From Leptobrachium leishanense (Eukaryota > Chordata > Amphibia > Anura > Megophryidae), in NCBI GenBank assembly GCA_009667805.1, contig CM019067.1:161529049-161593048 (forward strand): a DNA stretch of 64,000 bases, read 5' to 3'. Within the stretch, counting starts at the first letter, position 1, and every line of letters begins with the position of its first letter. The position numbers and the translations under genes were made by a program. The notes under the pieces are model-generated. The model searched no databases. It was not told the DNA's origin and saw only the letters and a program-made list of their open reading frames with translations. This document shows positions 11,417 to 21,624 of the stretch, piece by piece.

Positions 11417-13373
11417 TAGGGATGAGCTGTTCGGTTCGATCAGTTCAGAGTTCGACTCGAACATTGGCTGTTCGAAAGTTCGCGAACTTCGAACTTTTTG
11501 GCGTGTTCGGTTCGAGTTTGAATTATTTTAAAAAAAAAAAAGTATAGAAAATACAAAAAAATCTAGAAATAAAGAGACTCTTTACTGCAGAATATTATAA
11601 GCAACGGTTTATTAGATATTGAATTAAAAAACTACCCAGGGCAAGAAGGCACGCATGTGGGCGATGATTAGCAATGGACGGACTGTGTACGTCGTCAAGA
11701 AGCGGTATGTATAATAGCATAAACATGTTACATACACATAACACACATTACATACATCTACCAACATATGTCAACACATTCTGCAGCATAATGTATTATC
11801 TGTTTGTCAGACAAATGTAACTGTCATAAAATTATTCTGGCTTTATTTAAAATATTTGCACATGTGTACATTTTCTGAAACTTTCACAATTCAAAATTAC
11901 ATGTGTTTAGAGTGCATGAGGCTTGCATAGGATTTTTTGCGCCGCCTGTGTGTTTCATCTTTAAAATGCTGCAATGGGTGATGTGGATTTACTATCTTAC
12001 AAGGAAAGCATGCTTTACAGTCTGCCTAATGTCTAGGTGGAAAGATTCCCACCCCTAAATGACATGTGCTCGCAGCAGGGCTCTCAAACTCTGGTGCCCC
12101 TGATGTTTTTGAACTACAACTCCCAGGATTCCCTCGCCATGTATTGCATTGAAATCATCCTAGGACTTGTAGTCCAAATCATGTTTGGGGGCCGTGAGTT
12201 TGAGACCCCTGGCATACTGTGCATGAGGCTTGCATAGGATTTTTTGCGCCGCCTGTGTGTTTCATCTTTAAAATGCTGCAATGGGTGATGTGGATTTACT
12301 ACCTTACATGGAAAGCATGCTTTACAGTCTGCCTAATGTCTAGGTGCAAAGATTCTCACCCTAAATGACATCTGCTTACAGCAGGGCTATCAAACGGCGT
12401 AAACAACAGGTGTTAATTAGTGTTTGGAAATAACATGTGCTTCTAATTAGTCTGGTCTCATGATTTTGATTCATTGCCTGCAGACTGGGTGTGGCTCCTG
12501 CACATGTATGAACACTGTGCTTCTGATTTCTAAGAAGTGTTCATTTCTACTACATTTTCCTCTGATATGCTGTTTAACCCCTTAAGGACCAGGGCTTTGT
12601 AAAGCCAATCATTAATGATGTAGATGTTACGTCATTTGTCATCAAGGGCTTAATAAAATCTTTATCACACCCCTTAGATTTAAACATAATATTCCAGTAT
12701 TTGTATGTCATGTACCTCTCCCAAAGGGCCTATGTGAGCATACAATTATTATTGTGTTAGAACTATAGTTTTGGTGCAAGCGTGGTGGAAGGGATTGCTG
12801 CTTCTGCATTAGTAACACAACACAACGTGAAAATGTCTATCATAAAGCGTACAAGCTGAGTCCCTAGAGTCTCTGACGATCCATTTTCATATATACCTTG
12901 CTTTATACATGTAATACATTCCCTCATCTAACAGGATAGTAGCCAGTCCCTGTGCATTTTAACCCCTTAAGGGTGGCTAGGTGTCGTGTGTGGGTCTCTG
13001 ATGGCGATATTTCTATACATTCTACAAATCCGCCACTTCACGGGCAGGTTATGGGGACCTCCTAGGCACGATATTTGAAGGAATTTTTCATTTTTATTTT
13101 TAACCCTTATTTTATGGAAAACTCACTGTTCCTTTAAAAACGTCTTTTTTTAAACTTTTTGTCCTTGTTTCCTGTCCCCCAGGGCACTACCTGGACCCCA
13201 TACACCTTTTATGGCAAATATCTTGCATTTATGCCCTCTTGGAGGGCACTCTAAAAATCGAACTTTTGAGTCCCATTGACTTGCATAGAGTTCGGTTCGT
13301 GTTCGAACTCGAACTTTTGAAATTGTTCGAGTTCGAATGCGAACCGAACACGGGGGTGTTTGGCTCATCACTA
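11417..13373 (+). mobile_element. Non-autonomous hAT derivative N1, copy a
   Basis: The element begins TAGGGATGAGCTGTTCGG and ends GGCTCATCACTA. It is flanked by ATTCAAAT (11409-11416) and ATTCTAAT (13374-13381), an 8-bp target duplication with one mismatch. The left end matches the promoter terminus of the full hAT copies; the right 360 bp matches their 3' terminus. The interior is unrelated to the transposase and includes a piece shared with a different element family (about 11560-11640) and a 170-bp direct duplication. It is inserted in the leader of hAT copy 1. No coding capacity. Confidence 0.85.
11909..12396. repeat. 170-bp direct duplication enclosing a short MITE
   Basis: 11909-12088 and 12218-12396 are about 90% identical direct repeats (shared GTGCATGAGGCTTGCATAGG start). 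Between them lies a short inverted-repeat element, about 12073-12213, beginning CAGGGCTCTCAAACTC and ending GAGTTTGAGACCCCTG, which looks like a hAT-type MITE. Confidence 0.7.
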
Positions 13374-13802
13374 ATTCTAATTTGCTGAATTGTGGTAGAA
13401 CTCACTGATACACACTGTCCCTGATAGCCTGGCAGTGACAACACAGATTCAAATTCCCAGAAATCTCCTACAACTCACTGAAACACACTGTCCCTGATAG
13501 CCTGGCAGTGCCAAGACAGATTCAAATTCCCAGAAATCTCCTACAACTCACTGAAACACACTGTCCCTGATAGCCTGGCAGTGCCAAGACAGATTCTAAT
13601 TCCCAGAAATCTTCTACAACTCACTGAAACACACTGTCCCTGATAGCCTAGCAGTGCCAAGACAGATTCTAATTCCCAGAAATCTCCTGCAACTCACTGA
13701 AACACACTGTCCCTGATAGCCTAGCAGTGCCAAGACAGATTCTAATTCCCAGAAATCTCCTGCAACTCACTGAAACACACTGTCCCTGATAGCCTGGCAG
13801 TG
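13374..13802 (-). repeat. 73-bp tandem repeat, hAT copy 1 leader
   Basis: About six units of roughly 73 bp containing CACTGTCCCTGATAGCCTGG and TCCCAGAAATCTCC. Related units of 68-70 bp occur in the leaders of the other hAT copies, showing a common ancestral leader repeat. The array ends abruptly at 13802. Confidence 0.85.
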
Positions 13803-14396
13803 CAAAATGTTTTTGGCCAGTTGGAATCACACTGGATATACAGTATACAACCTATTGCTTGTTTTTCCAAAATTTTGCACTATTTTTCTATCAATTTGGC
13901 TCTGGAACTTCAACAGAACCTGGCAAATGCATATACTTAGAGTGTAGCTGTTCTCAGCCATTATAGCTAAAGCAAAAGAAGGATATTTTGCTTGGAAACA
14001 GAGCTTAATTCTAAAAACGCAAGTAAGGCAAAATGCAATGGTTTTCATAAAAACAACAAAAACACACATTGTAATAAAGCAATATTATTAGCTAGCTGAA
14101 ATTCTATATTTGAATAAATAAGGCTTTATAGGCAACATTCACATTTTGTAGAATGCAAAAATGCCCACTAAGAAAACAGTCACAAGATATGGATCATCAA
14201 TTTCCAAGCATAAAAATGATGTACAAGTCTAAAGGGATGCTTAGCAATGGAATATGGTCCAGATGATGCTGTAGTCAGTAGCAAAATGTCAGCCTTTTAA
14301 AATTGAAATTATATTGTTTAATCAAACATAAATTAATACAAAAGGAAAATAATTAAAACTGACAGAAATAACTGATTGGATCACAACATAGGTTTG
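13803..14396. other. No recognisable feature
   Basis: AT-rich. The first 60 bp (GTTTTTGGCCAGTTGGAATC region) recurs at 21361-21410. A short minus-strand open frame at 13827-14069 has no recognisable family features. Confidence 0.4.
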
Positions 14397-14820
14397 TTAA
14401 CCCCTTCACTATCAAGTGATTTTCCATTTTCAGGAACCAGTGTTTTTTTGTAAAATCATTTTTAATGAATTATACGGTAAGAAATATTTGGGCATATTCC
14501 CATAGATTTTTTTACTGTAAATAACCTATTTGGCCAGTAGATGGTCTACTGCCAAATTGAGTTGCGGCTTGATTTTTTTTCTCTCTGCAACGGCTGCTGA
14601 ATCCCTGATGTCAGGGCATCATCAGCTGATTTCACACAATTTTGACTCTTTTGGGCATTATGACCACAGCGCTAAGACTTTGGGGGCACCTTCTGCAGCC
14701 CAAAAGCAAATGTAATTTGTTTTCAGCAAATTAATTTAATTTGCTTTTGGGCTGCATATTAGGCACAGGATGCCACCTTTGAAGCCCGAGGTATCTCGAT
14801 CTTGGTAGTGAATGGGTTAA
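14397..14820. mobile_element. Short TTAA MITE (424 bp)
   Basis: TTAA lies at both ends. The inverted termini TTAACCCCTTCACTATCAAG and (reverse complement of the right end) TTAACCCATTCACTACCAAG match at 18 of 20 bases. An internal hairpin pairs GCAGCCCAAAAGCAAAT with its inverse at about 14695-14755. This is a different sequence family from the 1.2-kb MITEs but uses the same target. No coding capacity. Confidence 0.8.
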
Positions 14821-14975
14821 AAGTAGCTCTCATTTAAAAAAGATACTTGTTAAAAATATCTGCTTACTTGAACTTCAAAGACGATTTCCAAATTTGGAAA
14901 AAATTATTCTATGGAAGAATTTGAGAATATGTTATCTGTCACAAAATAAAAGTAATCCACAAAACAAGATATACA

Positions 14976-15725
14976 CAGGGTTATTCAAAGAGAATCGAAA
15001 AGTCACCGCATGTTCGGTGACTTTTCGTTTTCTTCATTTCGGCACGATTTGGCGATCCCATTTCGGCAACCCTGCGGTATATTCACCAAGCACCACAGGG
15101 CCGTCGTAGTGCAGGGAAAACCCGCCGAAAACTCACCGCAAAACCCAGGCGAATGCACACCAAAACCCGCAAAAACATTTGGATTAACCCCGCCGAAGAC
15201 GCCAGAGAAACCCGAGCAGGAGCTGATCAGAGCGCAGAGCAGCCGCCAGAAAAACTCGACACCGCAGACGAATGGAGTGAAAAAAATAAAAACAGTACGC
15301 TTGAATGTTTGAAAAGTGAAACGTTGTTTGCAAAGAAACTACTGAACGAAAATGTCTGAAATTTACATAGGAGGTCCAATGAATGATAATAAAAATGGCT
15401 GTTACAGAAAAAAAAAAATGATTTAAAAAAAAAAACGGAAAAAAATTTTGCATAAAAATCCAAAAAAATTACTAAAAGGTCCTACAAAATCAATAAATAA
15501 AGAGACTTTTTAATGCAGAATATTATAATGAACGGTTTATTAGATATTGGATTAAAACGGGAATATTTTTAACATTGAAGCCTATGGGATTCGCCTGAAT
15601 AAACCTGCCGAATTAAACCACCGAATGGCAGGGCAATTCGGCAACTTTTCACTGCTGGGTTTTGCTCTCTGAATAGTCAAAGCATTGCTTCTCGGCAGCC
15701 ATTCAGATCTCTTTGAATAACCCTT
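14976..15725 (+). mobile_element. Inverted-repeat element family T (750 bp)
   Basis: The left end is CAGGGTTATTCAAAGAGA and the right end TCTCTTTGAATAACCCTT, inverse of each other. The GC-rich left half and AT-rich right half contain a stretch at 15480-15600 that also occurs inverted at 36800-36930 and in the N1 hAT derivatives. No coding capacity. Superfamily unassigned, because no clear target duplication is visible. Confidence 0.75.
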
Positions 15726-16536
15726 ATAGTGGAATACGTTTCTAAGTATGATCTATTTATTTATCCATCCTATTTGTTTGCATATTACTTTAAAAATATG
15801 TAAAAGAAAATGAGTGTTATTTCTTTTGTTATTATTTATTCTGTGGTTGGTTATTTGCATTCACATAGTGAAATAAAATTATTTGCATCATTTTTTTAAA
15901 TATTATAAATTATTTTTAGATCAAGTCTAGATGTTCATATACTGTAGTTGTAAATAATGTAAAAATGCTTCAAATTGGGCATTCTTCAAGTGTGCATAGA
16001 AAGGAAACCATTCCAATGAGAGAACGTGTATATAAACAACTAAGATATTACTCGAAATGAGTAAATACAAAATCTATTTTGATTGCAGCAATTGTTTTAT
16101 GAACAAAAAATATTAACTCCTAAAAATATGGAGGTATTTTATAACTTTACTTTTATATTTGATTATAAATATTTCAACCTAGCCCTAATTTTAGTGGGTG
16201 ATTTCAAATACTCACTTGAATCTCCGTTTCCAGTTCCAAAATACAAGCCCAAACGGGCTCTGTTGGTCGATGACTGCCTCCAACCAAAATTTTTGTGGCG
16301 CGCCACTACTGTCGTGTCCCATGCCCCTCCTTCCCCTTCCTCAGTAGACTTCCAACATCAACTGACATCCTGAATAGGATAGCTGAGTGTACCTCCAATG
16401 TCCTGCCCTCTCAGCTTGAGTACAACTCCAATGTCCTGCAAAGTACAACACAGGTAGCAGATAACTCCTAGCTTACGTTCCAAACAAGACATTCCTGCAT
16501 ATATATCTTGTATGCCTGTGAGTGATAAGTCTGTGG
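15726..16536. other. No recognisable feature
   Basis: AT-rich. An open frame at 16083-16373 has no recognisable motif. Confidence 0.35.
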
Positions 16537-17026
16537 GCTCTATCACCTCCTTAACGCTTGCGCTCACATAAATGAGCGTTAGTGCTAGGTTAATTGAGGA
16601 GATAGCGTTATGCCCAGAGCACCTCCCAATTGCTAACTGTTCCCTTCTCGCCGCAAGATTAGAGGTGAGTACTTGATTTTTTTAGGTAGGGTTCCAGCTG
16701 CAGCTAACTGATTCTGCAGAAACAGAATCAGTTAACACCAGCTCTAAGCTGTAGTAAACTTTTTCAGTTAGCGACAGCGGTGAGTAATTGACGTTAGGAC
16801 TTTGTTATCCTAGCCCTAAATACTCTTTGCGCTGCCATGTAAAGTTTAGGGAGAGCATAGTACAGTAAGCTCATGCTAAAAAGCGCTAATACTGATGCGC
16901 TAAATGGATTTTTTAACCTGTTAGTGAACGGGAGGTTATCTGGGCATAATGCTATCACCTCAATTAACCTAGCACTAACGTTCATTTATGTGAGTGCTAG
17001 CGCTATCTTTAAGGAGGTGATAGAGC
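16537..17026 (-). mobile_element. Family P element with long inverted repeats (490 bp)
   Basis: Begins GCTCTATCACCTCCTTAA and ends with its inverse. The inverted similarity extends about 100 bp inwards, through a region containing ACATAAATGAGCGTTAGTGC, with an indel between arms. The middle matches the family P repeats at 2868 and 42741 in reverse orientation. No coding capacity; superfamily unassigned. Confidence 0.75.
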
Positions 17027-17747
17027 ACTGAGGTGATTATGCAACCCTGTCCTTTGCTTCAAAGGTTAATACTTTACACTTCTCTAAATTTGATTTGCTG
17101 CTAAACTGCAGCAGCCACTTCGACAGTAGGGATGAGCTGTTCGGTTCGATCAGTTCGGAGTTCGATTCGAACTTTGGCCGTTCGCAGGTTCGCAAACTTC
17201 GAACTTTTTGGCGTGTTCGAATTTTTTTTTAAAAAAAAAAAGTATAAAAAATGCTTAAAAAAATACAAAAAAATCTGGAAATAAAGAGACTCTTTACTGC
17301 AGAATATTATAAGCAACGGTTTATTAGATATTGAATTAAAAAAACTATCTAATGTCATTGTCTAGGTGCAAAGATTCTCACCTCTAAATGACCTGTGCTC
17401 TCAAACGGCGTAAACAACAGGTGTTTAATTACTGTTTGGAAATAACATGTGTTTCTAATTAGCAATTAGAATTTGATACATTGCTTGCAGACTGGCTGGG
17501 GGCTCCTCACTGGGTGGGGGCTCCTGCACATGTATGAACAAACACTGTTTTGAATTCTAAGAAGTGTTCATTTATACTATATGATCCTCTCTGATTTGCT
17601 GTTTAACCCCTTAAGGACCAGGGCTCTGTAAAGCCAATCATTAATGATGTAGATGTTACGTCATTTGTCATCAAGGGCTTAATAAAAACTTTATCACACT
17701 CCTTAGATTTAAACGTAATATTCCAGTATTTGTATGTTATGTACCTC

Positions 17748-19894
17748 TAGGGTTGCCACCTTTTCATCAAGCCAAACCTGAACACTCTAGTGTTGGGTTC
17801 GAGCGGACATTTTTTTTGTAGAGTATAAATTATGGCACATGGTATGCATGGCAGACTGGTATTATGCATGGCACTCTGGTATGGATGGCAGACTGGAAAG
17901 GCTGGCACACACTGGTATTATACATGGCAGACTGGAAAGGCTGGCACACTGTTATGGCACACACTGGTATTATACTGCATTGCAGACTGGAAAGGCTGGC
18001 ACACTTATGGCAGACTGGTATGGCTGGCAAACTGGTATAGCACACACTGGTACTATACATGGCAGACTGGAAAGGCTGGCACACTGTTATGGCACAAACT
18101 GGTATGCTGCATGGCAGACTTGAAAGGCTGGCACACTGTTATGGCAGACTGAAAAGGCTGGCACACTTATGGCACACACTGGTATTATACATGGCAGACT
18201 GGAAAGGCTGGCACACTGTTATGGCACACACTGGTATTATGCTGCATGGCAGACTGGAAAGGCTGGCACACTGTTATGGCAGACTAGTATGGCAGACTGG
18301 TATGGCTGGAAAACTGGTATGGCACACACTGGTATTATACATGGCAGACTGGAAAGGCTGGCACACTGTTATGGCACACACTGGTATTATGCTGCATGGC
18401 AGACTGGAAAGGCTGGCACACTGATATGGCACAAACTGGTATGCTGCATGGCAGATTGGAAAGGCTGGCACACTGTTATGGCAGACTGAAAAGGCTGGCA
18501 CACTTACGGCACACACTGGTATTAAACATGGCAGACTGGAAAGGCTGGCACACTGTTATGGCATACACTGGTATTATGCTGCATGGCAGACTGGAAAGGC
18601 TGGCACACTTATGGCAGACTGGTATGGCTGGCAAACTGGTATAGCACACATTGGTATTATACATGGCAGACTGGAAAGGCTGGCACACTGTTATGGCACA
18701 AACTGGTATGCTGCATGGCAGACTGGAAAGGCTGGCACACTGTTATGGCACACTGGAAAGGCTGGCACACTTATGGCACACACTGGTATTATACATGGCG
18801 GACTGGAAAGGCTGGCACACTGTTATGGCACAAACTGGTATTATGCTGCATAGCAGACTGTAAAGGCTGGCACACTGTTATGGCAGACTTGTATGGCAGA
18901 CTAGTATGGCTGGAAAACTGGTATGGCACACACTGGTATTATACATGGCAGACTGGAAAGGCTGGCACACTGTTATGGCACACACTGGTATTATACATGG
19001 CAGACTGGAAAGGCTGGCACACTGTTATGGCAGACTGAAAAGGCTGGCACACTTATGGCACACACTGGTATTATATTTGGCAGACTGGAAAGGCTGGCAC
19101 ACTGTTATGACACACACTGGTATTATGCTGCATGGCAGACTGGAAAGGCTGGCACACTTTATGGCACACACTTGTATTATATTTGGCAGACTGGAGACGC
19201 TGGCACACTTACACTATATGGCACACACTGGTATACATGGTAAGACTGGAAAGGCTGGCACACTTATGTCAAACTGGTAAGGCTGGCACACTTTATGGCA
19301 CACACTGGTATTATATTTGGCAGACTGGAAAGGCTGGCACACTTTATGGCACACACTGGTATTATTTATTATGCTGCAGCAGACTGGAAACAAAGGCTGG
19401 CACACTCACTGTCTGCGAGCCTCCCTTGAGTTGACTGGCGGGCGGCAGCGTCAGAGTGGATGGAGTGGAGAGCTGCTGGCTAGTCTGGCAAGATCGACCG
19501 CATCCATGTTCCAGGTTCGGAATCTGGATGAAGACATCACAGAGCACGTCCTCTCTTTAGCTGCTCGCTCTGCACACTGCCCGGCTGGGAGGCCTAAGAA
19601 GGGAGCAACCCGCAGGCACACGAGCAACCACGTGAAACGACGTCACGTGAGAGTGAGCCCGTTGCATCTGCGCGACCATGACAGCGGCTCAGAGGACGAC
19701 CCGTGACGTAGACCAGCCAATCCCTCTTCAGCCTGGAAAAAATGGAAGGAGGAAAAGACCGTGGCGCCGGGGGAACGCAGGAAATGTAAGTATAACCTTG
19801 GATTCATGTGTCTGGGTGGCAGAGGGTGTCAAACCCAGACACATGACTCCAAACCCGGACAGTCCGGGTCAAAAACGGACAGGTGGGAACCCTA
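17748..19894. mobile_element. hAT-like element carrying a 52-bp satellite
   Basis: The termini TAGGGTTGCCACCTTTTC and (reverse complement of right end) TAGGGTTCCCACCTGTCC are inverted repeats. The flanks TGTACCTC (17740-17747) and TGTACCTG (19895-19902) form an 8-bp target duplication with one mismatch. N1 copy a at about 12708-12735 shows the uninterrupted site. The interior is a tandem array (17832-19400) followed by 490 bp of GC-richer sequence ending in a hairpin around CATGTGTCTGGG. No transposase is present. Confidence 0.8.
17832..19400. repeat. 52-bp minisatellite
   Basis: About 30 units of roughly 52 bp, typified by GACTGGAAAGGCTGGCACAC followed by TGTTATGGCACACACTGG, with length variants. 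Because 52 is not a multiple of 3 and the unit lacks stops in most frames, it makes long overlapping open frames encoding MADWKGWHT-like repeats. These are not genes. Confidence 0.9.
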
Positions 19895-20495
19895 TGTACC
19901 TGTCCCGAAGGGCCTATGTGAGCATACAATTATTATTGTGTTAGAAATGTCTATCATAAAGCGTACAAGCTGAGTCCCTAGAGTCTCTGACTATCCATTG
20001 TCATATATACCTTGCTTTATACATATAATACATTCTCTCATCTTAAAGGATAGTAGCCAGTCCCTGTGCATTTTAACCCCTTAAGTGTGGCTAGGTGTCG
20101 TGTATGGGTCTCTGATGGCAATGTTTCTATACATCCTACAGATCCGCCACTTCACTGGCAGGTTATGGGGACCTCCTAGGCACGATATTTGAAGGAATTT
20201 TTTCGTTTTTATTTTTAACCCTTTTTTTATGGAAAACTCACTGTTCCTTTAAAAACGTATTTTTTTAAACTTTTTGTCCTTGTTTCCTGTCCACCAGGGC
20301 ACTACCAGGACCCCCATACACCTTTTATGGCAAATATCTTGCATATATGCCCTCTTGGAGGACATTCTAAAAAGCGAACTTTTGACTCCCATTGACTTGC
20401 ATTGATCTCGGTTCGTGTTCGCGTTCGAACTCGAACTTTTGAAATTGTTCGAGTTCGAATGCGAACCGAACACGGGGGTGTTCGGCTCATCCCTA

Positions 20496-21058
20496 ATTCT
20501 AATTTGCTGAACTGTGGTAGAGCTCACTGATACACACTGTCCCTGATAGCCTGGCAGTGCCAACATAGATTCTAATTCCCAGAAATCTCCTACAACTCAC
20601 TGAAACACACTGTCCCTGATAGCCTGGCAGTGCCAACACAGATTCTAATTCCAGAAATCTCCTACAACGTCACTGATACACCCTGACAGAACAATCTCCT
20701 CTCCTCTCTGATTCACTCCTGCAAACATACACGCTGGGGCTGCAGGCAGGAAAGCCTTATATAGTGTGCTGCGGGACGTAGCGCTGTGAGCCCATGATTG
20801 GGCAAAGTTTGCCCAATTAGGACTCTGAGCAGTGATTGGCATAGTCTTGCACCTGTCTTGCACCTGACCTGTGGCCAGGTGCAAGGCTGTAGCCAATTAC
20901 AAGCTTCAGGTCAGTGGAAAAGTGCATTGTGTTCCACTGTGGTGCATTGTGGGCGAACATGCGGCGAACACGCGGAAATGTTCAGAGTTCGACGAACAGC
21001 CGAACGGGCGATGTTCGAATCGAACTCCGAACAGATCCGAACCGTACGCTCATCCCTA
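20496..21058 (-). mobile_element. hAT promoter-end fragment
   Basis: Reverse-oriented 5' end of the hAT family. It contains two leader repeat units (20510-20680), then the TATA region and CCAAT motifs, ending at the terminus CGCTCATCCCTA at 21058. It is collinear in reverse with 31154-31520 and 63544-63900. The transposase side has been replaced by N1 copy b. Confidence 0.8.
20755..20764 (-). promoter_or_regulatory. Putative TATA box of hAT promoter
   Basis: CTATATAAGG on the minus strand, in the same position relative to the element end as in the copy at 31440. Flanking inverted CCAAT-type motifs lie between 20765 and 20900. Function inferred from conservation among copies. Confidence 0.55.
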
Positions 21059-21430
21059 CTTTTTACTACTGACTGTAACTGATATGCTGACAAGCAAAAC
21101 AAATGTGATCACCAAAGGGTACAAGCTGATGACTCTCTCTGTATACATACAACTTGTTAAAAGATAAATTATACAGATTAATCCTTGGGCCAACCATATC
21201 CAGGAAGAATGCTGAAATACAGGTTTTGGGGTTTGATGAGCATAAGAAACAAAAAGCAAAATCTCTGGCCATTTTTCGTTGCAAATTTAGAATAGTGATT
21301 TGCTACAAATGTATTATACACAGTTAAAGCATAGATTTGTTGAAATGTAATCATCAATTAAAATGTTTTTGGCCAGTTGGAATCACACCAATCGCTTGTT
21401 TTTCCAAAATTGTGTTTGGTTGTTCAACAG
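21059..21430. other. No recognisable feature
   Basis: AT-rich single-copy-looking sequence between two hAT pieces. Only 21361-21410 recurs (at 13807). Confidence 0.4.
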
Positions 21431-21624
21431 TAGGGATGAGCCGAACACCCCCCGAGTTCGGTTCGGGCCCGAACCCCATGCAAGTCAATGGGGCTGATAA
21501 TTTGGTTTTTAGAGTCCCCTCCAAGAGGGCATATATGCTAGATATTTGCCATAAAAGGTGTATGGGGGTCCGGGTAGTGCCCTGTGGGACAGGAAACAAG
21601 GACAAAAGTAAAAAAAAAACATTT

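Larger units (their letters stand above)
6794..13802 (-). mobile_element. hAT transposon copy 1, 5'-truncated
   Basis: The element lies on the minus strand. Its 3' terminus is at the left (AGGGATGAGCCGAACGC from 6795) and the transposase pseudogene occupies 7606-10816. To the right, a tandem-repeat leader runs from 10830 to 13802, interrupted by a nested N1 element at 11417-13373. The promoter end (TAGGGATGAGCTG plus TATA) seen in other copies is missing: the leader stops abruptly at 13802 inside a 73-bp repeat. No matching 8-bp flanks can be assigned because one end is lost. Confidence 0.85.
17127..20495 (+). mobile_element. Non-autonomous hAT derivative N1, copy b, with nested insertion
   Basis: Starts TAGGGATGAGCTGTTCGG and ends GGCTCATCCCTA. 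It is collinear with N1 copy a (for example the segment around 12577-12700 matches 17600-17730, and 12900-13373 matches 19985-20495) but is interrupted at 17748-19894 by another element. The flanks TTCGACAG and ATTCTAAT do not match, although the right flank is the hAT leader sequence also used as the N1-a target. One side of the host hAT has therefore been lost or rearranged. Confidence 0.8.

Noticed and set aside
16083..16373. 96-codon open frame
   Set aside because: No recognisable motif, no splice or promoter context, AT-rich composition; chance length for such sequence.
17832..19434. Long overlapping frames encoding MADWKGWHT-type repeats
   Set aside because: Produced by the 52-bp minisatellite in all frames; no start context, no non-repeat domain, and the array lies inside a transposable element.
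17119..21430. TTCGACAG (17119) and TTCAACAG (21423) as a target duplication of one composite element
   Set aside because: The sequence before 21423 does not end in a hAT terminus, and the next element starts after it in the same orientation, so the pair is probably coincidence or target preference.
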